The translations under genes and the position numbers were made by a program. Positions 7,016 through 15,588 of a stretch of 32,194 nt of DNA are shown one piece after another. The stretch is taken from the NCBI GenBank assembly GCA_951812645.1, contig CATOSM010000007.1, positions 1 through 32,194 on the forward strand, read 5' to 3'. Numbering within the stretch: position 1 is the stretch's first letter; each line of letters opens with the position of its first letter. Origin of the DNA: an uncultured Candidatus Nitrosopumilus sp. Its GTDB lineage: Archaea > Thermoproteota > Nitrososphaeria > Nitrososphaerales > Nitrosopumilaceae. A model generated the notes under the pieces. That model made no database searches. It saw only the letters and a list, made by a program, of their open reading frames with translations, and was not told the DNA's origin.

Positions 7016-7546
7016 ATGGAAATAGACAAAGTTGAAAAAGTGCATTCTATAGGATACCGCCTAAAGGACGCTAAAGTTACCGTTAATCGGGATTTCAAGT
7101 ATAATGTGGCAGGCATGAAAATTGAGGGTACCCAAGGGGATACAAACAATATGCCACAATGGGTTGGAAAAATTCTTTCTGATAACAGCATAGGAACACT
7201 AGATTCCCCAGACATGATCACCCAGCTAAAACAGGCACTATCAAAAGAAAAGATGGTTGGAGAATATAAAATATCCACACTTGATCCTCATTTTTACATA
7301 AAGCTAAAAGCATCCATGAAGGATCTAAACGCAAATGATTTTGATAGGGTGGAAAGTATGATGCTGGAATTATTTAGAATGAGGCGAGGAAAGCTAGTAA
7401 AGACTGCAGATGCATACAAACTGGACTCTGAGTTATACAACAAACTAACTGTAGAAGAAAACGTCTTCTACAAAACCATCTATGATAACAGCAAAGAATT
7501 TGAAAAACATATAAGAGGAGAACAAAATGAGCACGGCCCAAGCTAG
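7016..7546 (+). CDS. GINS complex subunit (Gins23-like)
   Basis: This 176-aa protein looks like an archaeal GINS subunit, a part of the CMG-like replicative helicase complex. A small beta-rich N-terminal part (residues about 15-60, KVTVNRDFKYNVAGMKI) precedes a helical part containing the family motif region LMLELFRMRRGKLVKTA (as MLELFRMRRGKLVKTA here). Beta domain before helical domain is the Psf2/Psf3 (Gins23) order. In Sulfolobus the gins23 gene also lies next to mcm. The last 20 nt overlap the MCM gene in another frame, so the two are almost certainly co-translated. The Gins23 versus Gins51 assignment is less certain than GINS membership. Confidence 0.75.
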   Translation: MEIDKVEKVHSIGYRLKDAKVTVNRDFKYNVAGMKIEGTQGDTNNMPQWVGKILSDNSIGTLDSPDMITQLKQALSKEKMVGEYKISTLDPHFYIKLKASMKDLNANDFDRVESMMLELFRMRRGKLVKTADAYKLDSELYNKLTVEENVFYKTIYDNSKEFEKHIRGEQNEHGPS

Positions 7547-9614
7547 CACATTCACTGACTCTGCCTTATCTGATAAAGTAAAAGAATTCTTAACACGATT
7601 CAAAGGCAGGGATGGCAGCTACAAGTATGTAGATGCAATCGACGAGATGATGCCAAGGAATGCAAAATACATAATTGTTGATTACAATGACTTGGTAATC
7701 GAAAAAGACATTGTACCAATGTTCTCAGAAAATCCAGACAGAATATTTGATGCGTTTGCAAGGGCAATCAAAGAGGCATTACAAACAAGATTCCCTGATT
7801 ATGCAGAAAAGATCAAAGACGAAGTCCGTGTTAGACTAATTAATTTTCCATTAGAGCGCAGTCTAAGACAAATCAATGCCGAAACTATAGGAAAAATAAC
7901 CAGTGTTTCAGGAATGGTGGTCAGAGCATCTGAGGTAAAACCCCTTGCAAAAGAACTAGTCTTTGTATGCCCGGATGGGCATCCGACCAAAGTGGTTCAA
8001 CTCAAAGGAATGGACGTAAAAATTCCCGTAGTTTGTGATAATCCAAATTGTAAACATAGGGACTTTGAGCTAAAACCCGAGGCAAGCAAGTTTATCGATT
8101 TCCAAATATTGAGGCTCCAGGAATTACCTGAGGATTTGCCTCCAGGACAGCTGCCTCACTACGTTGATGTGACAACTAGGCAGGATTTAGTCGACAATTC
8201 GAGGCCAGGCGACAGAATTATCCTTACTGGCATGGTAAGAGTAGAGCAAGAGTCTGTCGCTGGAGTTCAGAGAGGCCATAGTGGATTATACCGATTAAGA
8301 ATTGAGGGAAACAACATTGAATTTTTGAGCGGACGTGGCTCTAAAACTGACAGAAAAATTGGCAGAGAGGAAATTTCTCCCGAAGAGGAAAAATTAATCA
8401 AATCACTTGGACAAAGTTCTGACGTCTACCAGAGATTGATTGATTCATTTGCACCACACATTCAAGGCCAATCACTGATCAAAGAAGCAATTCTATTGCT
8501 TATTGTTGGCTCTAATCAGCGGTTACTTGGCGATGGAAGTAAGATTAGGGGAGACATTAACGTATTCTTAGTTGGAGATCCCGGTACTGCAAAATCCGAA
8601 ATGCTAAAGTTTTGTGCAAGAATAGCACCAAGAGGCCTGTATACCTCTGGCAGAGGTTCCACCGCAGCTGGTCTTACTGCAGCTGTAGTTCGAGATAAAA
8701 CAGGAATCATGATGTTAGAGGCTGGCGCAGTTGTACTGGGTGATCAAGGTCTTGTAAGTATAGACGAATTTGATAAGATGAAACCTGAGGACAGGAGTGC
8801 GTTGCACGAAGTTATGGAACAACAATCTGCAAGTATTGCAAAAGGCGGTATTGTAGCCACACTGAATGCAAGAACATCTATCTTGGCTGCAGCAAACCCA
8901 ATGTACGGAAAATATGATCCCTTCAAAAATATCACAGAAAATGTTAACCTGCCAATTCCACTGCTTACAAGATTTGACTTGATATTTGTTGTAAGGGACA
9001 TTCCAACTAAAGAGAGAGACACACAAATTGCAAGACACATCATCAAAAGAAACACATCACAAGGTACAGACAAAAAATCTGTAATTGAGGTTGATCTGCT
9101 GACAAAATACCTGTCATATGCAAAACGTGGCACCCCCGAATTGACAAAAGAAGCCGAAGACAAGATTCTCGATTACTACCTGCAAATGAGAAATGTAGAA
9201 TCCGAAGAAATGATTACCGTTACTCCTAGACAACTAGAAGGCATTGTCAGACTCTCCACCGCAAGGGCAAGATTACTCATGAAAGACAGGGTGGAGGAGG
9301 AGGATGCAGACCGTGCAATATTCCTAATTCAGAGCATGCTTCAAGATGCAGGCGTAGATGTCAATACTGGCAAGGTGGATCTTGGCGTATTGCAAGGAAA
9401 GCCAAGAAGTGAGGTATCTAAAATGCAGTTATTCATGGATATCCTCAAAGGCCTTGAAGGCGATAACAAAGTTCCAGTCGAAGAAAAAACATTTGTCCAA
9501 GAACTCGAAAAGAGCGAAAAATTCACTGAAGAGGAGGCAAGAAACTATATTCGAAGAATGCTCAGAGAAGCATCTATTTATGAATCAAAACCCGGTCACT
9601 ATAACCGAGTATGA
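7527..9614 (+). CDS. mcm: MCM replicative DNA helicase
   Basis: The 695-aa minichromosome maintenance helicase unwinds DNA at the fork as a hexamer. The N-terminal domain holds a zinc-binding module (C148, H152, C170, C175) and OB fold. The AAA+ domain shows Walker A GDPGTAKSE near residue 350, Walker B SIDEFDKM near 411, the sensor region AAANPMYGKY near 455 and the arginine finger LLTRFDLIF near 480. A C-terminal winged helix follows (about 620-695). Length is normal. The start overlaps the GINS gene by 20 nt, and the end overlaps the next helicase gene at ATGA, making a three-gene replication/repair operon. Confidence 0.98.
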   Translation: MSTAQASTFTDSALSDKVKEFLTRFKGRDGSYKYVDAIDEMMPRNAKYIIVDYNDLVIEKDIVPMFSENPDRIFDAFARAIKEALQTRFPDYAEKIKDEVRVRLINFPLERSLRQINAETIGKITSVSGMVVRASEVKPLAKELVFVCPDGHPTKVVQLKGMDVKIPVVCDNPNCKHRDFELKPEASKFIDFQILRLQELPEDLPPGQLPHYVDVTTRQDLVDNSRPGDRIILTGMVRVEQESVAGVQRGHSGLYRLRIEGNNIEFLSGRGSKTDRKIGREEISPEEEKLIKSLGQSSDVYQRLIDSFAPHIQGQSLIKEAILLLIVGSNQRLLGDGSKIRGDINVFLVGDPGTAKSEMLKFCARIAPRGLYTSGRGSTAAGLTAAVVRDKTGIMMLEAGAVVLGDQGLVSIDEFDKMKPEDRSALHEVMEQQSASIAKGGIVATLNARTSILAAANPMYGKYDPFKNITENVNLPIPLLTRFDLIFVVRDIPTKERDTQIARHIIKRNTSQGTDKKSVIEVDLLTKYLSYAKRGTPELTKEAEDKILDYYLQMRNVESEEMITVTPRQLEGIVRLSTARARLLMKDRVEEEDADRAIFLIQSMLQDAGVDVNTGKVDLGVLQGKPRSEVSKMQLFMDILKGLEGDNKVPVEEKTFVQELEKSEKFTEEEARNYIRRMLREASIYESKPGHYNRV

Positions 9615-11737
9615 ATGTAGAAAAATTAAAACTCTCTGAACCTGCAATTGAATTTCTAAAATCACAAGGTTTTACAAAATTATATCCGCCACAGGCTGAT
9701 AGTGTAAAGTCTGGCTTACTGGATGGAAAAAGCATTCTTGTTTCTGCCCCAACTGCCAGCGGAAAAACTCTGATTGCAATGCTTGCAATGCTGAGTTTTC
9801 TGTCAAACAATAAAGGAAAGGTGATCTATCTCAGTCCATTACGCGCACTAGCCGCTGAAAAATTCACAGAATTCAAAAAATTAGAAAAAGTTGCCTTAGG
9901 AAACAAAGCCAAAGTTGCAATATCCACTGGCGATTTTGAAAACATCGAAAAAAATCTAGAGAAAAGCAATGTGTTGATTCTGACAAATGAGAAGATGGAT
10001 TCTATAATCCGACATGGGGCTGAATGGGTTGATGAGATTGGCCTGGTGATCTCTGACGAAGTCCATCTGATTGGAGACGAAAGCAGAGGCCCGACACTTG
10101 AAATGACTCTCACTCAACTCAAACTATTGGAAACAAAACCTCAGATTGTCGGTCTTAGCGCTACAATTACAAATTCTGATGAGATTGCTGATTGGCTTGA
10201 ATGTAAATTGGTAAAAAATGACTGGAGGCCTGTTCCGCTATCTGAAGGAGTGTGTGATGAAGGCCAGGTTACAATGACCGATGGCAAAACCTTTGAGGTC
10301 GGGCGTAGTCTGATGGGAACCCCGATTGATTTGGCCGTGCAATCAGTAAGTGAGGGAGGCCAGTCTCTAGTATTTGCAGAGACTAGGACTCGCTCAAAAT
10401 CCCTTGCTACAAAAGCAGCAGACACTGTTTCCAAATTACTGGAAAAAAAAGAGATTGCCGCATTAGAAAAAACGTCAAAGAAACTTTTATCTGAAAATGA
10501 ACACACTGATCTAGTCAAAGCTTTGGCGACACTTGTAAAAAAAGGAGTTGGATTTCATCATGCAGGATTAAATCAAAAGTGCAGGGAAACAATAGAGCAA
10601 GAATTTCGTAAAGGCACAATCAAACTATTATCGTCTACCCCAACACTAGCAGCTGGTGTCAATCTACCAGCAAGACGAGTTGTAATATCCAGCGTTAATC
10701 GATACAATGCCAAAGTCGGCGGAAACAGACCAATCAGTATTTTAGAATACAAGCAACTTTGCGGAAGAGCTGGACGACCGCAGTATGATGACCATGGAGA
10801 ATCGATCATAGTCGGAAATGGTAACGCCGAAGATCTAACTGATTATTACATACATGGTGAACCCGAAGCAATTGAATCAAAAATCACCGATGACAAGTCT
10901 TTACGAACTCACATACTAAGCGTAATTGTTACACATCCAGGGATTAAAAAAGAGGAAATTTTAGAATTCTTTTTGCAGACATTGGGTGGATTACAATCAA
11001 GAAAACCTACAGTAAAGTTTGCAATTGATATATCCCTGCGTTTTCTTTCAAGTAAATCTCTAATAATTAAAAAAGGCGAAAGATACGCTGCTACAGAATT
11101 TGGGAAAAAGACATCAGTGCTGTACATTGATCCGTTATCTGCAACATACTTTAGAGACTCGATTGAAAATGTCTCTGAAGAGAGAAAGCATACTTTTGGC
11201 TTTTTACACATGATTACAAACTGTGAAGAATTTTTCCCAAAATTCTCGCTGAGACAAAAAGATTACGAGACTGCAAGTTTAATGATAGAGAATAATTCCT
11301 CCCAATTGCTAGAGCCAATTTCAGAGTATGATTGCTCAAGGAGCCTTTTGGCTTTACAATCCTGGATTACTGAATCAACCGAACTATCCCTATCTGACAG
11401 CCTCGGAATTGAATCTGGGGATATGCATAGGATGGCTGAAAATGCCAACTGGCTGTCCTACTGTCTGCGAGAAATATCCAAGCACGTAGAACGTGCAGAC
11501 CTGCTTGAAGAATTGGGCGATTTGAGAAATCGCGTAATTTATGGAATAAGAGAAGAACTACTTGATTTGGTACGGGTCAAGGGTATTGGAAGGGTTAGGG
11601 CACGAATTCTTTTCAAACATGGAATAAAGAACCTAGACGATCTGAGGAAAATTCCTGCAAATAAATTGGCAGAAATTGATAAAATTGGTTCAACCATTGC
11701 GGATAACATAAAGGCGGAGTTACGAAAGGTTAGATAA
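9611..11737 (+). CDS. hel308: Hel308-type Ski2-like DNA helicase
   Basis: The 708-aa superfamily 2 helicase is of the Hel308 (HelQ-like) type, thought to remodel stalled forks. Motifs in order: Q-motif region FTKLYPPQADSV, Walker A APTASGKT near 46, DEVH near 149, SATITN near 185, FHHAGL near 316, TPTLAAGVNLPARRV and QLCGRAGRPQYDD. The C-terminus has a winged helix, ratchet and a helix-hairpin-helix (VKGIGRVRARILFKHGI near 650), as in Hel308. It overlaps the mcm stop at ATGA and abuts the next gene without a gap. A role at forks fits its co-transcription with GINS and MCM. Confidence 0.93.
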   Translation: MNVEKLKLSEPAIEFLKSQGFTKLYPPQADSVKSGLLDGKSILVSAPTASGKTLIAMLAMLSFLSNNKGKVIYLSPLRALAAEKFTEFKKLEKVALGNKAKVAISTGDFENIEKNLEKSNVLILTNEKMDSIIRHGAEWVDEIGLVISDEVHLIGDESRGPTLEMTLTQLKLLETKPQIVGLSATITNSDEIADWLECKLVKNDWRPVPLSEGVCDEGQVTMTDGKTFEVGRSLMGTPIDLAVQSVSEGGQSLVFAETRTRSKSLATKAADTVSKLLEKKEIAALEKTSKKLLSENEHTDLVKALATLVKKGVGFHHAGLNQKCRETIEQEFRKGTIKLLSSTPTLAAGVNLPARRVVISSVNRYNAKVGGNRPISILEYKQLCGRAGRPQYDDHGESIIVGNGNAEDLTDYYIHGEPEAIESKITDDKSLRTHILSVIVTHPGIKKEEILEFFLQTLGGLQSRKPTVKFAIDISLRFLSSKSLIIKKGERYAATEFGKKTSVLYIDPLSATYFRDSIENVSEERKHTFGFLHMITNCEEFFPKFSLRQKDYETASLMIENNSSQLLEPISEYDCSRSLLALQSWITESTELSLSDSLGIESGDMHRMAENANWLSYCLREISKHVERADLLEELGDLRNRVIYGIREELLDLVRVKGIGRVRARILFKHGIKNLDDLRKIPANKLAEIDKIGSTIADNIKAELRKVR

Positions 11738-12730
11738 TTGATTGATTTACTGGTTCCATCTATAATTTCCTGCACTGTTGCATTTGCAGTTGTATTTGCA
11801 ACGACTCCCCCGCTAATCAAACTTTTAGAGAGGAGAAATTTTGCAGTAAAAGACATGAACAAAAAAGAAGACATCATGGTCGCAAGGCCCGGTGGCCCCG
11901 CACTCATTGCAGGAATCATTGCATCTGAGGTTGCTCTTTATGCGTTTTTACAAATGAACGAAATCCTTGGAATTCTCATCACGACATCTGCAGCGTTTGC
12001 AATTGGATATGTTGATGATAGAAAGGTAATGGGCGGATGGTTCAAACCCGTTGGATTGGCCATTGCTGCACTTCCTATAGTTGCATTTGGTGTGTATGAC
12101 ACTGATCTTGCTTTTCCATTGTTTGGGTCTGTACAAATTCCGGTACTCTATCTTGCATTAATCATGTTCATGATACCAATCACAGGAAACACAATCAACT
12201 CCATTGATGTTCTTAATGGAGTTGCAAGTGGATTCATGGTAATTGCAAGTTTTACGCTATCACTTTGTTTGCTTATTGTACAAAATTATGAAATAGCCGC
12301 GATCAGTTTGCCTCTCGGATTTGTATCTTTAGCTTTTTACAAGTATCATAAAATCCCAAGCAAGATTTTCCCTGGGGATTCTGGGGCACTAACATTAGGA
12401 GCAATGTATGGTGCTATTGCGATTATTGGCGGCATAGAAATTATAGCTGCAGTTGCTCTGTTGCCTGCAGTGATTAACTCATTTTTGTTCCTATCAAGCG
12501 TAAAACGTGTAGTAGAGCATAGACAAATCAAGGGAAAGCCTGTAGAACATACAGACGATTTCAAACTAAAGGCAACTGATGACAAAAAAGCACCTGTTAC
12601 CCTGGTTAGATTGATTCTCGCAGGGGGCCCAATGTCAGAAAAACAGGTGGGATGTGCAATTTTCAAACTGGCAATATTTTCAGGGATTTTAGCAATAATT
12701 ACCGCATTTATGATGGGCGTATCACTTTGA
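11738..12730 (+). CDS. UDP-GlcNAc-1-phosphate:polyprenyl-phosphate transferase (GPT/MraY/WecA superfamily)
   Basis: This 330-aa polytopic membrane protein has about ten hydrophobic segments and the polyprenyl-phosphate sugar-1-phosphate transferase signatures: AIGYVDDRKVMGGWFKP (Asp pair near residue 91), NTINSIDVLNGVASG near 153, FPGDSGALTLG near 212 and HTDDFKLKA in a late loop. It would start the lipid-linked oligosaccharide for N-glycosylation, like archaeal AglH or eukaryotic Alg7. The TTG start follows the helicase stop directly, with no other in-frame choice near it. The next small membrane protein overlaps its stop at TTGA. The exact sugar substrate cannot be read from sequence. Confidence 0.88.
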   Translation: MIDLLVPSIISCTVAFAVVFATTPPLIKLLERRNFAVKDMNKKEDIMVARPGGPALIAGIIASEVALYAFLQMNEILGILITTSAAFAIGYVDDRKVMGGWFKPVGLAIAALPIVAFGVYDTDLAFPLFGSVQIPVLYLALIMFMIPITGNTINSIDVLNGVASGFMVIASFTLSLCLLIVQNYEIAAISLPLGFVSLAFYKYHKIPSKIFPGDSGALTLGAMYGAIAIIGGIEIIAAVALLPAVINSFLFLSSVKRVVEHRQIKGKPVEHTDDFKLKATDDKKAPVTLVRLILAGGPMSEKQVGCAIFKLAIFSGILAIITAFMMGVSL

Positions 12731-12957
12731 AGTCTGGTGTTTCTGGATTTCTGTTTGCAATGTGGGTTCTCATAATTGTGGGTGGTGGCATCATGGTTAC
12801 CGTGTTAGGCCCATTTTCAATCCACCAATTTGGGGATTTTCATTGGACTGTAGCATCTGGAATTAAGGCAATAATTGCCATGGTCCTGGTCGTGATTTGG
12901 ATTTTAATTTTATCAAAACTAAAGAATTGGATTTTCAAAAAAGAACTTAGGCCCTAG
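12727..12957 (+). CDS. Small two-helix membrane protein
   Basis: The 76-aa protein begins at a TTG that overlaps the stop of the transferase gene (TTGA at 12727-12730). A longer open frame begins at an ATG at 12652, but that part lies inside the transferase gene. It has two hydrophobic helices (residues about 6-28 and 46-66) and a basic tail KLKNWIFKKELRP. No family is recognised. Coupling to the transferase suggests a linked membrane role. Its TAG overlaps the stop of the convergent acetyltransferase gene within CTAG. Confidence 0.7.
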   Translation: MKSGVSGFLFAMWVLIIVGGGIMVTVLGPFSIHQFGDFHWTVASGIKAIIAMVLVVIWILILSKLKNWIFKKELRP

Positions 12958-13430
12958 CCTTCTTTCCACCGCCTTTGTTTTTTGTCATATTCCTCTCTGC
13001 TGTATCTGATTGAAGCTGGCGAACCCATTACAACTGAATTCTCTGGAACATCTCGTGTTACAATTGCACCCATGGCAACAACACTCCTTTTTCCTACTGT
13101 AACACCTGCTTTGATTACTGCACGCGCACCAATTATTGCATTATCTCCAATTGTTACTCCTATCATCTTATCACACATTGGATAGGGATCATTTGTCAAT
13201 ACCGCAGCTGGTCCAATGAATACGTTCTTCCCGATTCTTGAAAGTGGCGGTATGTATGCCTGTCCTTCAATTTTTGTATTCTCGCCAATCTTTACATCAT
13301 AATCAATGTGAGCAAGAGAACCAATCTTTACATTGTCACCGATTTCTACATCATCTCCAACATATGAGAAATGCCAAATCTGGACGTTTTCTCCAATCTT
13401 TGCTTTCTCTGAAATAAAATTAGCAGCCAT
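12954..13430 (-). CDS. Left-handed beta-helix N-acetyltransferase (WlbB/WbpD-like)
   Basis: The 158-aa protein consists of hexapeptide repeats (IGENVQIWHFSYVGDDVEIG, then IGDNVKIG, IGENTKIEG, IGKNVFIG and IGDNAIIG), the left-handed beta-helix of trimeric acyltransferases. The pattern NDPYP followed by VTIGDNAIIGARAVI and the ending VVMGSPASIRYSR resemble WbpD/WlbB enzymes, which acetylate a 3-amino UDP-sugar uronate. A Gfo/Idh/MocA dehydrogenase like WlbA/WbpB lies two genes upstream in the same run, supporting that pathway. The matching DegT-type aminotransferase is not in the window. The stop codon overlaps that of the convergent small membrane gene. Confidence 0.85.
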   Translation of the reverse strand: MAANFISEKAKIGENVQIWHFSYVGDDVEIGDNVKIGSLAHIDYDVKIGENTKIEGQAYIPPLSRIGKNVFIGPAAVLTNDPYPMCDKMIGVTIGDNAIIGARAVIKAGVTVGKRSVVAMGAIVTRDVPENSVVMGSPASIRYSREEYDKKQRRWKEG

Positions 13431-13434
13431 TATC

Positions 13435-13704
13435 TCACAAATGCCATGGGTTTGCCTTTGTAATAATTTTTTCAGGCAGTTGACTCTTGTATTTTTTCAA
13501 AAACTCCGTTTCCTGTTTCTTGTCTCGTAGCTCATCAGGTAGCATTATTGGAATTTCCTCGATAATCGGGAAAAATCTGGAACATTTTGGGCAAAATATT
13601 GCACCTTCTGATATTATTCCTCCATGTTCTCTTATTTCAAATAATTCTAAAGGATGATTTTTGTCAATTGGACATGCCAAAATATCCATCATTGTCTTGT
13701 TCAT
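13435..13704 (-). CDS. Trm112-like small zinc protein
   Basis: The 89-aa protein opens MMDILACPIDKNHPLELFE and has FCPKCSRFFPIIEEIPIMLP, the pattern of Trm112/UPF0434 proteins that stabilise SAM methyltransferases for tRNA, rRNA or release factors. One of the usual paired cysteines is replaced (CPID instead of CPxC), leaving three Cys. It overlaps the preceding dehydrogenase gene (ATGA-type, 13701-13704) and ends 4 nt before the acetyltransferase start. Its place in a sugar-nucleotide run is probably a shared transcript rather than a shared function. Confidence 0.8.
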   Translation of the reverse strand: MNKTMMDILACPIDKNHPLELFEIREHGGIISEGAIFCPKCSRFFPIIEEIPIMLPDELRDKKQETEFLKKYKSQLPEKIITKANPWHL

Positions 13705-14636
13705 TTTAGATCCAGATAGATAGGAATTCCTTTTTGACTAGATAAAAGTGCAGCTTCGGCAATTTTTGTCACATTAACTGCTTCTCGTGCTTTAACGATG
13801 TGTTGGCTTTTACCCTCAACTGCATCAAGAAAGCTTTGAATTTCCCGTGATAGTGGCTCTTGTTTTTCGTTTTGAACTTTTTCAGGCCCTTTATCCTTTT
13901 CCACAGTAATTTCTTGACTGATAAAGTCAGATGATATTATTGCGTCTGTGCACACCGCATTGAATTTTCTCACTTTTTTTGGAGTAATCCAGTTTGATGA
14001 TATGATTGCAACTTTATCGTTTTTGTAGCCTAACATTATGCTTGCAAAGTCTTCATGTTCGTGTTTGATTTTCCCTGCTCTGGCAAATACCACGTGTGGC
14101 ATGTCGTTAAACAACCAGTTTGCCGTATCAATATCATGAACTGACGTGTCATAAATAATTCCAACATCTTTGATGTGCAAAGGCATTCGATTCTCTCTGT
14201 GAAATTCAAGCATGACTAATTCTCCATATTTTTTGTCATTGACCATTGTTTTGACTACATCAACTGCAGGATTGAATCTTTCAATGTACCCGCATGTTAG
14301 AATCACTTTATTTTTTTCTGCAAGTTTGGATAGCGTTTCTCCGTCTTCTGATTGATACGTCATTGGTTTTTCAACAAAGACATGTTTTTTTGCTTCGAGT
14401 AACTTTTTTGCGATAGCTGTGTGAGTTGATGTTGGAGTTACTACAAACGCGCCATCGAATTCTTCCTTGTCTAATACATCATCCAATGACTCGTAGTGAT
14501 TGACTGAATATTTTTCTCCATACTCTTTGCTTTTTTGAGGATCTGCATCACACACTGCTACTAGTACTCCTAACTGTGATAGAATCCTTGTATGGTTTTT
14601 ACCCCATCCGCCCGTTCCAATTTGGACGATTTTCAT
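13701..14636 (-). CDS. Gfo/Idh/MocA-family sugar-nucleotide dehydrogenase (WlbA/WbpB-like)
   Basis: The 311-aa NAD(P)-dependent oxidoreductase has a Rossmann start (IGTGGWGKNHTRIL), the family motif VEKPMT near residue 94 with its catalytic Lys, and a substrate domain containing YDTSVHDIDTANWL near 165. These features fit UDP-N-acetylglucosaminuronate 3-dehydrogenases (WlbA/WbpB) as well as other members. With the WlbB-like acetyltransferase in the same run it may make a diacetylated uronic acid for the cell-surface glycan. It abuts ilvE directly (14636/14637). Substrate is inferred from context. Confidence 0.82.
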   Translation of the reverse strand: MKIVQIGTGGWGKNHTRILSQLGVLVAVCDADPQKSKEYGEKYSVNHYESLDDVLDKEEFDGAFVVTPTSTHTAIAKKLLEAKKHVFVEKPMTYQSEDGETLSKLAEKNKVILTCGYIERFNPAVDVVKTMVNDKKYGELVMLEFHRENRMPLHIKDVGIIYDTSVHDIDTANWLFNDMPHVVFARAGKIKHEHEDFASIMLGYKNDKVAIISSNWITPKKVRKFNAVCTDAIISSDFISQEITVEKDKGPEKVQNEKQEPLSREIQSFLDAVEGKSQHIVKAREAVNVTKIAEAALLSSQKGIPIYLDLK

Positions 14637-15554
14637 CTAATATACCCCAGTTAACCAATGAGTGTAGTCTTCATTTTTACTCATTACTATCTCAGTATAA
14701 TCCTGCATCATCTTTTTTGTAATGTCTCCTGGTTTTCCACTGCCGATTTTCTTTGAATCCATTTTGATGATTGGTGTAATCTCAGCTGCAGTTCCTGTTA
14801 AGAAAATCTCTTCTGAGACGATTAATTCACTTCTTGTAATCTCCCGTTCAACTACATCCATGTCTAAATCCTTTGCAATTTTGATTATTGCATCCCGTGT
14901 AATTCCTTCCAATGCTGATGAGGATAATGACGGAGTTACTAGTTGGCCATTTCTTACAATAAAGATGTTTTCTCCTGGGGCCTCACTGACGTTTCCATTA
15001 TGATCTAGTAAAATTGCCTCATCAACACCGTTTCTTTTTGCTTCCTGTGTGGCAATAACGGAATTAAGATAATTGCCGCCCATTTTTGCTTGTGGAGGCG
15101 TAGACATGTCTGAAAATTTCCTCCATGATACGACTCCAGCAGTAATTCCATTTTTGTTAAACAAGTCTCCAAAAGGAAACGTAAAGATTGCAACATTGGT
15201 TGGTGCTTTTTCAGTCACATGTAGATTAATTCCATAATCCCCAACAAAATAAAATGGCCGTATATAGCATGATTTTTTTATTTTGTTTTTTTTGCAAATG
15301 CCAATTACCGCATTGGCGATCTCATCATCTGAATAATTTAACGAAATGCTGTAAAACTGGCCTGATCTCCTGAATCGCTTTACATGCTCTTCTAATCTAA
15401 ACACGTTGAGGTTTTTTCCGTTCCAATACGCTCTAATCCCTTCAAAAACTGATGTTCCATAATGAATCGCGTGTGTTGTAATCGGAACTTGTGCTTTTTC
15501 TGTCAGAACATATCTCCCGTCAAACCATACATATTTTGAGAGAGGAAGTGCCAT
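14637..15554 (-). CDS. ilvE: Branched-chain amino acid aminotransferase
   Basis: The 305-aa class IV PLP aminotransferase catalyses the last step of Leu, Ile and Val synthesis. The sequence shows VWFDGRYV at the start, HYGTSVFEGIRAYW near residue 32, the PLP-lysine region QAKMGGNYLNSV near 155, the signature EAILLDHNGNVSEAPGENIF near 178 and the late FLTGTAAEITPI. Length and motifs are normal for IlvE. It begins with ATG at 15554, 34 nt after the nucleotidyltransferase stop, and abuts the dehydrogenase downstream. Confidence 0.95.
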   Translation of the reverse strand: MALPLSKYVWFDGRYVLTEKAQVPITTHAIHYGTSVFEGIRAYWNGKNLNVFRLEEHVKRFRRSGQFYSISLNYSDDEIANAVIGICKKNKIKKSCYIRPFYFVGDYGINLHVTEKAPTNVAIFTFPFGDLFNKNGITAGVVSWRKFSDMSTPPQAKMGGNYLNSVIATQEAKRNGVDEAILLDHNGNVSEAPGENIFIVRNGQLVTPSLSSSALEGITRDAIIKIAKDLDMDVVEREITRSELIVSEEIFLTGTAAEITPIIKMDSKKIGSGKPGDITKKMMQDYTEIVMSKNEDYTHWLTGVY

Positions 15555-15588
15555 GAAATTTTTTTGCCATATGCGTATTAATCTCTAT

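Noticed and set aside
12652..12726. Longer N-terminus for the small membrane protein
   Set aside because: It lies wholly inside the transferase gene in another frame, and the TTG at the TTGA overlap fits the operon pattern.
14637..15554. ilvE as the aminotransferase of the sugar route
   Set aside because: It is a class IV branched-chain enzyme by its motifs; sugar aminotransferases of this pathway are DegT-type.
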